From the NCBI RefSeq assembly GCF_032854445.1, contig NC_088298.1, positions 23,523,295 through 23,587,294 of the forward strand: a stretch of 64,000 nucleotides of DNA, given 5' to 3'. A program made the position numbers and the translations under genes. Under the pieces are notes generated by a model. It was not told the DNA's origin, searched no databases, and was given only the letters and a program-made list of their open reading frames with translations. Of the stretch, positions 45,868-57,700 are shown piece after piece; the first letter of the stretch is position 1, and the number at the start of each line of letters is the position of its first letter. This DNA is from Liolophura sinensis. Lineage: Eukaryota; Mollusca; Polyplacophora; Chitonida; Chitonidae.

Positions 45868-46014
45868 CTAGGTGACAAATGGAATCGGCAATGTAGAAGT
45901 ATACTGAAATATATTTTACTTAAGACAAAAATGATTAAAAAATAGCAACTAAAAAGACATTTTACGGGGAAGATTATGTTATGGCAAACAAATATCTGCT
46001 TTTGTTTAGAAATT

Positions 46015-46240
46015 GATTGATTTTTGATTTTAGAATGTTTTACTAATTCTACGGAGTCTTGCATTATGATGGGCGGAAAGAGGCCAGAGCCCAGGGGAAA
46101 CCCTCGACCATTTATCTCCAGGTTGCTGGCAGACCTTCCCACGTACGGCCCGAGAGAAAGACAGCATGAGCTGGACTTAAAGTTACAGCGACTGCAATGG
46201 GGGAGAAGCTTCTGCGTCAGTGCGATGCTCTGACTCGCTA
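46015..46240 (+). repeat. SINE-like element, family A, near full length
   Basis: GTCTTGCATTATGATGGGCG, GAGCCCAGGGGAAACCCTCG, CCAGGTTGCTGGCAGACCTT, CCCACGTACGGCCCGAGAGA, AAGACAGCATGAGCTGGACT, TACAGCGACTGCAATGGGGG and TCTGCGTCAGTGCGATGCTC. Its left part is decayed and its right part well kept. Confidence 0.85.
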
Positions 46241-46342
46241 AGCACCTTGGCCAAAGTGAAGCAAAGGGTTTGTATATTGTATTAAGTTGATGACCGGGAA
46301 TTTTTTGGTGTCAAAATGACAACTTTGTACCGTAAAACTCAC

Positions 46343-46384
46343 TTGGAACTAGTGCTTGCGGAGTGGTCTGTGAATCTGTGAGTG
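46343..46384 (-). CDS. Linker exon (42 nt), array type 2, diverged
   Basis: Phase 1-1 exon LTDSQTTPQALVP with acceptor atttcttttcag and donor A|GTGAGT. It matches the array linkers at most positions. Confidence 0.85.
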
Positions 46385-46565
46385 CTGAAAAGAAATTAAT
46401 TCAATGTTTACATGGCCAACTATATATGGCTTGATTAATAAAGTATTTTAGAAAAAACATTTAATCCATTTGGTAGATACAATTCTAAGCTGAGTTTTGT
46501 CTCCAAGAAATGAATCGCATATAAACTATCTTTGGCAAATGCCTTGTAGAAATGTTTCTACTTAC

Positions 46566-46592
46566 TCGTCCCAGGTTGTTGGTCAGGCACCA
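46566..46592 (-). CDS. Linker exon (27 nt), array type 1, diverged
   Basis: Phase 1-1 exon VPDQQPGT, one codon longer than the array copies. The acceptor is tattcgcag and the donor A|GTAAGT. Confidence 0.84.
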
Positions 46593-46799
46593 CTGCGAAT
46601 AGAAAAACAGAAAATTTTAGTTGAGTGGAAATATAAATCCCTCCAAAAATGGTATATTTTAAATAAAAATTCTTTTGAAAATTATACCAGCTGAACAACC
46701 AGGAAAAGGGTATAATATCTAATGTTTAATTAAATGGATAAAGAATCGACACTGATTGGCTGACAGTGGAGATAAGGATGCCTCGTCTAATTTGTTCAG

Positions 46800-46918
46800 C
46801 GTTGGCCACGCTTGAACAAATCTGTCATACCTGAAATTCAGCTTAGGCTAGGCATTGCCTAGAACTGACTACAACTTACACTAGCCAATCAGAAACGATT
46901 CTGTATCTCTTAAGGCAA
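46800..46918 (+). repeat. Dispersed repeat, family C fragment
   Basis: CACGCTTGAACAAAT, AGCTTAGGCTAGGCATTGCC and CTAGCCAATCAGAAACGATT are shared in order with about 54165-54265, where they directly follow a family B copy. Families B and C may be parts of one element. Confidence 0.6.
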
Positions 46919-46943
46919 GGAAAGTTTCTGCGGGGACACTCAC

Positions 46944-47495
46944 GTTGCCTGATCCCGTCGACGACTCTGCCAGGAACCTGGTTCATATCATCAGGCGATC
47001 TAACATTAAAGCTGTTGTCTCGACCCGGCGGTGTGGCGATAGATTCTAGTTCACTTGTGTCTCTCTGTCCCAGACCCACGGTGTACACCTGGGCTCCTGC
47101 GTTCCTCAGCCTCTGGGCTTCTTGTACTGTGTCCCTCCTATCTACGGACTGTTGAGAGGTGAGAAGGAGCACAAAGTTGTTGGCCAAAGGTCGATCCCCA
47201 TTGCCCTGTGAGAACATATCTGTCCTGGTTGTCCTCAGAGCCGAGGCTGTGTTGGAGCGGCCTCCTGTCCTCCGCAAATTGCGAATGCCCGAGAGAACGT
47301 CGGATTGTTTGTTGTAGCGATTCAAGTAAGACCAGCTTCTTGGTGAATCACTGTAGGTCATGAGGCCTATTCTTGTGTCACCGGAATCCACATTAAACCG
47401 CTGGGCAAAGTTCCTGGCGAACTGCTTGCCCCGGTTAAACTGGTTCTGAGGCATGGAGGCGTCCAAGAGGATTACAACGTCTCTTCCATTTGCAC
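46944..47495 (-). CDS. VWA module 4 exon
   Basis: A 552-nt phase 1-1 exon reads (S)ANGRDVVILLDASMPQNQF, TRIGLMTYSDSPRSWSYL, GGRSNTASALRTTRTDMF, LANNFVLLLTSQQSVDRR, VYTVGLGQRDTSELESIAT and ends DGIRQ. About 93-95% like the array modules by eye, so it is an older relative next to the array. MIDAS Asp is Ser. The acceptor is caaactcatag and the donor C|GTGAGT. Confidence 0.94.
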
Positions 47496-48150
47496 CTATG
47501 AGTTTGATATACATTAAGGCGATGTTGTTTTTGCAGCTTTCAACATGTGGTCGTTTTGTGAAGATGAATGTTTTGAGATGAAGTTTGTGAATAGTTTTAA
47601 GGGCGTGGCACTGAAGCAGGAAGATTATCTGGTGAGTAGCCTGACGAACGATAGTGTGTATAATGATAGTTTTTGAAACATTTTCTTACATAACATTTAG
47701 AAAATTTAAACACAGATTATCTTTGTCGACATTAAATTAGCCAAAACAGCAACGACGGAGTGATATCTGTCAGATGAGGTCAGATTTGACGGGTAAAATA
47801 CATTTGAGCACTTAATGTACTCGAAGTACACCATTGGCACTTGTCTCTATTACCTTACCACGCTTTGTTTTCTTTCGTTTGTTCTTTTGGGGGATTTTTG
47901 TAGGTGAAACTAACTAGCTTTTTTCTTCAGGCATGTGCATGGAACCAGATACTGCTTGTTTTGATCTGTAGGACATTTTGACACAACAGATGAATTTTGA
48001 AGAAAATAAGGAATTTTGAAGAAAATGAGGAAAAAGCCCTTGCTATGAATCTTTGAATTAAAATGTCTTTGCAACGTTTGTATAAAAGTTTGTATAAAAT
48101 GCTAGGGTTAGCCTGACGGGGTTATTTCGGCATTACGCCGGTGTACTTAC

Positions 48151-48183
48151 TGCGTCCCAATCTCTGGGCATTGTCAGTCACAC
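48151..48183 (-). CDS. Linker exon (33 nt)
   Basis: Phase 1-1 exon VTDNAQRLGR with acceptor attataacag and donor A|GTAAGT. A|GT makes Ser before ANGRDVV of VWA 4. It differs in composition from the Thr/Pro linkers, so support rests on the splice signals and frame. Confidence 0.68.
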
Positions 48184-51100
48184 CTGTTATAATATAAAAT
48201 CACTAGTATGATTAATCAGTGATTTAGTAAAACGGCTTTCACCCAGACATCGTGATGTCCAATACCTTATACCGCTTCCTGGATTTGTGAAGAATACCAG
48301 AAAGGCTTTATAAATATCAGTCCCTCAACCTGAGCTGTGTTCACATGCACCTGGGAATAAAAAAGTTGTTAAATTCAATGTGTGCCGTTTCACATATACT
48401 GCTCTTTCTTTCCTGTTGAACTTTGAACCCCTGGAATATGTTGGAACTTTTAGCATCTGAAAAGTGAAAAATTTTCAAGTAATTAGCACCTAGAAGTTGA
48501 AACATGCAAAATGCTGGCATTGCTAGTTTTTAGCAATAGAGTATCGATGCAAAAATGCACAAAATGGATCTCTGATATACAGATTCACTGAAATCCTGAA
48601 AATAAAATGGTTGTATAACAGTTAACAGCTTAGTACACAAAACTCCACTGTAGAAAATCTATCCTACATTTGTCCATAACCGGGAGATATGACATTTGTA
48701 CCTGCGACTAAAGTGATCCCATGAATGATTAGTATGGTCCACCTCCAGTTTAATTTTAACCATCCCTGAAAGAGAAGATATTCTTACCTTTTGAGTGACC
48801 TAAGATTTAAGACATGCGGCTCATTTTCAGGATCCTGGAATTCGTGGTTATTTTAATCTCTTAATAGAAGACTTGGCCAGGGGTAGAAGGATTCAGATAG
48901 GCATGACAGGTTAAGGATGTAATCCTTGGAGGAAATGAGATGGGTGAAAAGAGAGTACATATGAGGAATTATTAAAAACATTGAATTTCCAGAAGGCTGT
49001 CATTGGACATCATCTAGGAGAAATTCTCGAATTCTCGAATGCTTCTCAGTGGATGTCGGTTTTGAAAAATGTGAAATTCCCAGAAGCCTATCAGCTGGAA
49101 TCAGCTATGCAAAATATGAAATTTCTATCAGTTGACGCCAGTTGATATTCATGAAGGCATTGCTACAAACCTCCAACTCTTTAAAATGTATCTAAAGATT
49201 TAGAGCCGTGAATTGGTTTTCTGCAAGCAACATTGTGCGTTTGCCACATCATGGAAGTTTGCTGCAGCAAGCCACTGAATTTGCAGATTTTGGCAAGCTG
49301 TCAGTACACTTTCTGATAGTGTTAAGGTCTCCTTGGCAATTTTACCAAAGGCGTCGTCATGACAGGCTCAATGAGGAATCCCACTGCCATGTGAGCATTT
49401 AAGGGCAACTGAGTATGACTTGTGTTCATGAGTATTTAGATTCATATCTGAAGTGAACATGTAAGAATATTTCTCCGATATCACACAACAAAGAAATGGA
49501 GCTTAAAAAACCCACAAAGAATGCAAATGCCATGTCTTAGACTGCCATATTACTATGGAAGTCATCTGCATTCTTCCCAAGTCCTGGGAAAATGACTATA
49601 AAACATGTAAAGATTTGAAAGATTTCAACGCATTTCAAAGATTTACTCAGGGCATAATTTCAGTATTCAGAATGTTCGAATACTCTCAGAAATTAGCCGT
49701 TGTGAAAACGAAACTGTTGCTGAAGGACGTCGGTAGAAGTCATCAGTTTCGAACAATCTTCCAGTGGACAACTTCAAGTAGAGATTGAAAAGGCAAGGGA
49801 AGCTGTTAAACCAGAAGTTTGGGAAATCCATATTGGTCTGTCAAAAGAAAGAAGTTGCAAGTATGGTTCACTTGTCCCATCCCGGTTCTTAACAAGAAAA
49901 ACTGCCCGGTATAGGAGCGCCGAATTTGGTCTCACCAGCAAACTTATATTTGTCTGTAACCAAAACTTGTGAACACACAAAGAGTATACAGCAAATAGGA
50001 ATACGATTCTCATTCGTAGTAAGCCCAGAAAATAAAATCCCATAGCTCGTCCTGACAAATGTAAAGCCAAATTTTCATGATGGTTGATCTACACCACTGA
50101 AGAAGTTGAAAGATTTTCCAAACATTCGAGCAACACTCAAAACCTTCAGCGTGAAAGAAAAGGTATTTGACAAGGAAGTTTTTTTTAGAGAAATTTGAAA
50201 AGCCCTGTAACGAATTCCGACATTCCTTTATCGGGAAATCGCTGAAAGAGAAATTCCATCGTTGGATGAGACTTCCTGAAGTGATTGTTCTTTATTTCCT
50301 TTTCATGAGAAGAATTAGACCAACTATTTGTAATGATGACAGCTGCAATGTTGGTGTTTATGTGAGAATACACTTTGTGGGAAAATTTAAATTTCCCCAC
50401 AAAATGAATATAGTATCAGTTGATTTTTCATCTTTCTCCACAAGCTATAATTATTCATAATTCGGCAAGCACTGAATGATTATTTTTTATAATTTTTTTT
50501 ATAAGAACTCATGCATATTTGAAAAGAGACAGGTACATAGAAATAAGGAGACACTGGTACATTTCACCAGAGACGAGATACTAATAGTGACATGCGAGTG
50601 AGAATAATGTCAACAGCAAACAAAGGTATTACCAAATTAAAGCCTGAGGCATTTGAGTATAAGACAGCTAGGCCATATTGGAAATGACCGCCGAGACTTT
50701 GATACTGATCAAATCTACTTATACATGAATTATACATAACGTATGTTACGCAGAAGTACTTCAGTTTTACATACAGCACGTACGACCCTTTTTCTTGTTA
50801 TTCGTTCACACATATAGACAAAAGGCACAGAATAGTTAACTTCGGAGTTAGTTACAGATAATCAGCAAACATGTGGACCATAAGGTTTCAGTTTTGAGAT
50901 TTGAATCTTTTGTTATTCTTATTGAACAAAGTTAAACAATCTTTAACTTACATCGCCACAATAATTACCCGCGTGATGCCAGACGCGTCTGCCTCATAAT
51001 GGCGGCTTTGGATTCCGCGTTGATAAAAACAACCATGGTGCTATTAATGGTCACTGATTTTAAGTTTTCAAATTGAGATTAATTTACTGACATTTCTATG

Positions 51101-52180
51101 TCACTTTAGATGACAAGCTATGGAATGATTTCTACCTGTTTTGTTTGCTTGGATTTTGAGTTGCGTCCTTTTTCCACGCCATTTCGTCCACACAACGACA
51201 GTAATTGAGACTTAGCTATACTTAACAGTTAAACGCGGGTTCTGCTGGGTATAAAGTGTGACTAGTTATGTCCTAACACGGATTCCGCAAGCCATTACTT
51301 AAAAGAGATGCACTTATTAAGTTACTTAGTTGCGAAGTACTTAAATGTCTAAGCATGGCATGTGTATCTAAAATGTTTTGAGCAAATAGTTCACTGATTC
51401 ATGCTGAATGCTCAACCACCACGGTTGTTTTGGCATCAGGGAGTTTTCAAAACGCTCTTCTGGCGGATAAGACGTAGTGACAAAACATTAGTAGAAACAC
51501 TGGCCTGGTGATTAACTCGATAAGAGAAATCAACAAGTGTTGTACAGTACAAGTACATGATAAAGCTACATGATACAAATACATGATATAAGTACATGTT
51601 GTAAGCACAGGATACAAATACATGGTACATAAGTAAATACAATATTGGACAGAGTAGAAGACCCTTCGAGTATAACGTATGCAAACCTCAGTATGTCACT
51701 TATATCTCCGACACACAAAATAACTTTGTTGGCAAAATATCAAAGGATGGAAACATCGAATATTTTCTTTTTATTATTTTGACCTTTTCGCACAAGAATT
51801 TAGAGCGAAGAAGTGGACTGCTGCAAGGAAAAGTATTTTTTTGTATTGATAGGAAAATCATAAAATACTTAATTGGCAATATTTATTTCAAGAACGAGAT
51901 ATGATGTGCCATTGTTGGTATTTCTCCGTTCTTGTCTTAATTTTGTGCATGAAGCCAGTACTAATCAGTTTCTTAATGGCATCATTTCATTTCCAAAAAT
52001 CGAATTGCCCGAACTACAGTATCAGTGCACATGAGATTTGTACTGTGCCGTGTGTGAAGTTCAATAGTTTCGCTCATAGAGTCCGAACACGTGATACTCG
52101 AAAGTCCGAACATGGCACATATTATACATGTTACAGGTCCGCCAAACGGCGCATGCGTCATGCTGACACGGTTTACTTAC
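48184..52180 (-). other. 4 kb intron, no module found
   Basis: The longest proposed intron. At 48955-49150 a motif like GTGAAATTCCCAGAAGCCTATCAG recurs two to three times. At 50308-50348 a family B fragment is present (AGACCAACTATTTGTAATGA TGACAGCTGC). At 51545-51625 an ACATGATACAAATACATG-type short repeat occurs. Plus-strand ORFs up to 106 aa show no recognisable domain. Confidence 0.45.
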
Positions 52181-52201
52181 GCCTCCTTGTCGTTCTTGGA
52201 G
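52181..52201 (-). CDS. Linker microexon (21 nt)
   Basis: Phase 1-1 exon PRTTRR with acceptor tgtgattgtag and donor C|GTAAGT. C|GT makes Arg into the exon at 48183. Confidence 0.7.
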
Positions 52202-53649
52202 CTACAATCACACACACGTAAGATATGAACCCGTTTCTTTTCACAGTTTAAACTAATATGATATTTCGCTATTGATTATTGGTAACTTTTACAATCACTT
52301 TAGAACCAAATGAATTAAAATGGCTTTTTAGAAGCATTATACATCTGAGATTATCAGTCTATAGATGTTTTCTTTTCGTACAAATTATTCCATATTGAAA
52401 AAGATGTTTTGTAAACTCACAATGGCAGTTTTTGAAAATTTTAAGAAGCTGAAGAGTTGTGGCGTATTCGTCTTTGAAACAATCTTTTGTGATATTGGTC
52501 TCTTGCTCACAAAAGTTCGTAAATTAACTTGTTCGTGGCTCTTAAATGACGCATGCATAGCGCATTTGTAACCAAGGAGTCTTCATACACGAGCTCATAA
52601 TGTCGCCTTATATGATCTGTTAGGTAATTCTTTGAAATGTAAGCCATTCTGAATGCGCATGAAAGAAGCTGTAACAGCTCTGGTAAGGTCAAAAGCAACC
52701 GCCCACGTGACCACTTCACGTCTACTGATTGGCCAAATGTCAGCCTGTGGCTTTATTTACGTTTCAAGAACGACATCATGAACTCTTGTATTTCTGAAAT
52801 AGAAATGCTGTGAGAATATATGGGAATTTACGAAATTTTGTGACTGTGGCCCGTAAAATTTATTTGCGAAAGAAAAAAGTGTACAGTTGTGCGATTATAT
52901 AGAATTCAGGGCACGAATATATATCCACAATGCTGTACTGAGCAGTAAATGATGGTTTGTGTAAAATGCGAAAGGGTCTGTGGAGGAAACGACCACAGAA
53001 CAAAGTGAACAGGTGATATAAAGTAAACATCTTCAGCTTTTCGTGATCTTAGCGCAAGGCAAATTTTCAAGACGGATAATCCTGCAATACCGCTAATTGA
53101 TTTATTGACTTTGTCCACCAATGACAGTGAAATATTTAATTTAAAACCAGCCTGCTGTTAATTTTAACGCAAATTGTTGTATTTCACATACTTATAGTAA
53201 ACTATAACCGATCCTGATTCTCAGACATAAGATTTTGATTATTCCAGGTCTTGCTTTTAACATTACTTTAGCCATATTATGAAGACAGATCTTCGAAGAA
53301 GACTCGTAGCTGTGCATATTACATTATGCATATACGCTGCCTCACTGGAACGCCATTTCAAAAACATGAGATGACACCTCGCTCAGTTACGTAGTAATTA
53401 TATACTGACACCTAGACTCAGTTAATAATACTCCTCGGTGTAAATAATGCGAAAAAGTATCACGCCAGCGGATTTTAAAGTCTTAGGCATGACTCGAACC
53501 TGGATCTCCCGGTTACGAATCAGTCGCATTACTTTCACTTTCAGTTTGGTACTTCTCAGGATAAAGGGTACTTTGACATGAAGAAAGTCACGTCAACTCC
53601 ATCATTCGTCTCTTGCTCCTTGTTATTGAAACATGTCAAGCATACTTAC
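52202..53649 (-). other. Intron with a tRNA-like SINE head
   Basis: A 1.4 kb intron. At 53480-53535 GCATGACTCGAACCTGGATC TCCCGGTTACGAATCAGTCG resembles the reverse complement of a tRNA B-box region, as found in tRNA-derived SINEs. No tRNA fold was found. Confidence 0.5.
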
Positions 53650-53679
53650 TCGTGGGTCTGGTACGTCGTGGAGTAGGAC
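53650..53679 (-). CDS. Linker exon (30 nt)
   Basis: Phase 1-1 exon PTPRRTRPT with acceptor ctgtgtttcag and donor A|GTAAGT. C|GT makes Arg in front. Confidence 0.78.
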
Positions 53680-53764
53680 CTGAAACACAGAATGCAGGAT
53701 TTGGTTATATACAGGTGTAAAAGCAGTGCAAGGAATTTAATTCCATGACTTTGTAACGTAATTT

Positions 53765-54010
53765 AGAGGTACAACATAGAGAGAAAAGACAGAGCATTGA
53801 GGACAATGTGATAGTTGGCAAATGGTCACACGTAACCAGTGAAACTTAGCGTTTAATGTAAACGCATAAATAGTAGAAACTTAGAGGGCCTCTAGCACCG
53901 TGACTAAAAGAGAATTAGGTAAAAAAATGCAGTGATGTTAACTGCAATTAATTAGACGTCACTGGTCTAAAATTACTCAAAATACTGCGCTGTCATCACA
54001 TTTAACAAAC
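53765..54010 (+). repeat. Dispersed repeat, family B (with family C at 54165-54265)
   Basis: AGGACAATGTGATAGTTGGC, GGTCACACGTAACCAGTGAA, TTAACTGCAATTAATTAGAC, GTCACTGGTCTAAAATTACT and CTGTCATCACATTTAACAAA. Continues into the family C motif CACTAACCAATCAGAATAAA, suggesting one element of about 500 bp. Confidence 0.65.
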
Positions 54011-54678
54011 AATATAGGCCTACTGACTGAAAAATAATAAAGTAAGCGGACGGCGGACAGATCAACCGATGAAGGAAACCCTGAAGAAACCACTTCTTCA
54101 GAAAGACACCTGACAATGAATGAACGAAACCATGGGGAGATAACCGTAACAAAACATTCTTGGTCACGCTTGAATAAATGCACCATAATCCATAAGTCAG
54201 CATAGCCTAGGCTTGCCTATCTCTCACACTAACCAATCAGAATAAATTCGGTATCCCTCTAAGCCATGGTGCTTGGGGGCGTGTAATTTGCTACTGTTTA
54301 AGCATTTTTACGTAAACGGTTACAACAAAACCCAAACTGAGGTCAACTGTCGAGAGGCCTTATTTAACCGATCACGTGTGACAATTTACAAACGACCACA
54401 CTGTCGTTGCTGCTCTGTGTTACATCTCAGTGGGATATAGAAGACAGTAATAGTTATACAGAATAAGTCTTGCCGCTATAGTCGACGCCGATACAGCTGA
54501 TGACAAGTCGGCCATACATCAATTTCATTATTATTATGCATTATTAGAGATTTTGTATTCCGTAGTCTACGATGAAATTTAACGACATTTTTCTCGGGAA
54601 TGACCATTGCCTTTGAGAATACGCATGACAATCATTCACTATGATAGAAAATGGCTTCAATAAAAATTCAAAACTTAC

Positions 54679-54726
54679 GTGGTGTAGTTGTTGTTGTTGT
54701 TGTCCTTGGTGGCCGAGTTCTCCTAG
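54679..54726 (-). CDS. Linker exon (48 nt), Thr-rich
   Basis: Phase 1-1 exon RRTRPPRTTTTTTTP with acceptor atttttcttag and donor C|GTAAGT. G from VWA 3 plus CT makes Ala (CTARRTRPP). The Thr run resembles that at 26690. Confidence 0.82.
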
Positions 54727-57700
54727 CTAAGAAAAATAAATTGTCGCAATATTAGATACAATTGAATTGCCTGCACCATTAATGATACATCTGTATGTAA
54801 GGCTACTGTTATTTTATTAAACACATTTAATTATTTAGCACACTGTTATTACAATATTAGATTAAAATTTGTTACAAGTTAGATGAAAATACAATATTCA
54901 ACTGTATTAGTCAGCTTTATAACCAGTTAGCAAAGAATGTTGAAAATTTTCAATTTAAACAAAGTTAGTTTGTGAATTTGAACGTGATGGTTAAAGATGG
55001 AATAAACATATTACAATTAATACTGTTAACGTTTATTAAGATTTTAAGTTTTAATAACTGTGAACTGTGTTTAACTGGAATAACACATACATACAAACAC
55101 AAATACAACACACGACACAAGAGTTGACGTAAAACTTTACACAATGGTATGTTAATAAACATGCCGAAGGTCCATGCAATGGGTGTGGAAGATTCACAGT
55201 TTTTGTGACGAAAACACACGCCAAATCCAGATACACAACATTAAATAATTTTCACACTGCATATGAACTTTACATACAAAGAAAATTATTTAAAGCATGC
55301 AATCTTTTCTCATATTTTCTCAGATAAAAAATGTATAATGAAATAACAGAACAATTTTAAGAAGGTTTTACTTCAAAACTGAACGATTAATAACAAAATG
55401 TAAAAATGAAAGAACACACACACGCGTTACAGTATTGTTTTCCAAAGATTTCCAAAAATGTTAAAATGCTCTCAAATTCTGCGACTTTCATTTTCATTTT
55501 TTTATGGCAAACTTTGTAACCATAACCCGCCTATTGTTTGCGGAAACTTGCATTGTGGCAGAATATGAGACATTAAATTCCATTCAAAATCAGAAAATCA
55601 CAATAATAAACTGTTACACACGGATTATTAAGAACAATAAATATTACATGTGAGTTTAACTTCAGTTCAGTACACGACAGAAGGCAGAAGAGAAGACTGT
55701 AAAAAGAAGCACAAAACACAGTTTATGGTATGTATTGGAATGATTAAACTTTGCCTCCCTGAACACACTAAAAGAAGGCTTTTCAAACAGGTTAAAGTAA
55801 TATAGTGCGCATTAGAAGGATTAAACTATGCTCCCTGAACACACTAAAAGAAGGCTTCTCAAACAAGTAGTGTGCATTAGAAGAATTAAACTTCGTTCAA
55901 TGCACACACTAAAAGAAGGCTTCTTCAATATGTTAAAGTACATCGGTGTGTATTAGAATGATAAACTTTTATTTTGCACACGAAAGCACTATAAAAAGGC
56001 TTCTCAAAAAGTTAAAGTATCACAGTGTGTATTAGAATGGTTATAATTTGATCCTGAACACACCAAAAGAAACCTTCTCAAAAAAATGAAAGTGACATAG
56101 TCCATATTAGAATGATTAAACTTCATCCTGAAGCACACTAAAAGAAAAGACGGCTTCTCATTGAGGTTAAAGTAGCATAGTGTATATTAGAATGATTAAT
56201 CAGTGATCGTGAACACACTTAAAGACGACTTCCCGTATAGGTTAAGTAACGTAGTCTGTATTGTTGTAATGATTAACATTTACGTGTACAGTGTGCAAAC
56301 AGCAACACCCTTGAATTATAAATGTCGATGCCTCTCGGGTTACATTGCAGTTGTTATTCATGTGTGAATTTGTTAATGATAACAAGGTTAATGATTTAGT
56401 ATAAACTGTAAAATTTCAATCATTAAACAGAAAAGAATTGTTTTACCCACGTTTCTGTACATGGCAATGCGTACAGATTTGTAAATCTTATTATGTATAG
56501 CTAAACTTTTGTTCAGATTATACAGGATTACTTGTAATCAAAATACTATAGAAGAATATACAGATGTGTCTGAGATTACGAAGTTTAGCATAAATGAAAA
56601 TAAGCTAAAACCAGCGTTTATCATTAAACCTCATTTTTTATCACTTTTAGAAGATACTTATGAAATACAACTTATTTCAGTACTACTCCTTCTGGTGGTT
56701 CCTACAATAGAAAAGCAATAAATACTCATACTCATTTAAACCGTAAATACATACATAAATGAATTTAAACATTTTATACAACCATAATGATGAAAGCAAC
56801 GCAACCTGCTTCCATTCATGACGTAAATGACTATTAGCAGTTGGGTCAAATGGGATTTTGCTACATGAAAAACATCGCACGCATCTAATATTGGAGAGAA
56901 ACATTAGTCTTGCTTGTAAGTACAAAGTTGAGTTTGCTATAAACAAAAAAAGAAAGTCACATGCCAAGCTATTGATGGAAGATCTTATTCTGAGTCATTT
57001 GGGGATTAATTTACAAACAGAATGGAAAACACTTGCATTACAGTTTCTCGATGCGCCATTGCGGAGTTGTAATGATTTAACAGAATTACGCCCCCCTTGT
57101 AACGTGGTGATTTTGGGCGTCGTATTCCTCTAGGATACGGGGGTACATTGATTTTCCTTACTATCTGTGTGGTCAATTTGTCAACATCATTACCAACATC
57201 ATTACTACAGCATTTTTGTCACCTTGGTATCCTTTGGGGTTGATTGGGGGTAAAAACACTATGCAAAAAAGTCTTCAGATAGATCTATCCAGAAATTTCT
57301 GATAAATTTCAACTATAAGACCATGCCAAATAACTGCTCAGAAGTTTATAACCTATAAAGTCTGTGTGTCAGTAAGGCTACAATCCACAATTAATGCTTC
57401 CGGTTAGAATGTAATCCGCGGCTATTTTAGACATATTTTCTTTGCTCCTTTGAGCAGCCCTACTTTGCTTTTCTCTGCTTGTTAAGCGGTATCATTTTGT
57501 AGCAGACACTTCAAAGTTTCATTCTAGGTATAAATTTGTGTGTTTTGAGAGAATGGTGGCGGATGCACTCGAGGCAAAAGTAGTGGAGAGTCCCGTTTTA
57601 TCGGCCTCTGTGTGGTTTTGACCCCAATCAGCTATGTGAATTTTGTCAAAAATTTCATCGGCCAACCCTTATCAGAAATTTGATTGGGGTTGTGTCAAAG

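Larger units (their letters stand above)
38827..46592 (-). repeat. Tandem array of ~1.5 kb coding units
   Basis: Five VWA exons start at 45867, 44357, 42852, 41346 and 39843, giving periods of 1510, 1505, 1506 and 1503 bp. Each repeat includes the VWA exon, two linker exons and their introns, with near identity even in introns. Introns in the array carry family B repeat copies (about 40445-40680, 41950-42180, 43450-43690 and 44950-45190). The two rightmost copies share intron variants and encode identical VWAs, so they are the newest pair. A sixth, older VWA (46944-47495) flanks the array. Confidence 0.95.

Noticed and set aside
48670-48720. GTCGCAG|GTACAAATG resembling the start of a VWA exon
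   Set aside because: The following sequence meets a stop within about 13 codons and shows no VWA similarity.
53480-53535. tRNA-like B-box sequence
   Set aside because: No matching A-box or cloverleaf can be drawn. It is more likely a decayed tRNA-derived SINE head.
56858-57133. Plus-strand ORF of 91 codons
   Set aside because: No recognisable domain, no splice or promoter context, and it lies within a long AT-rich intron.
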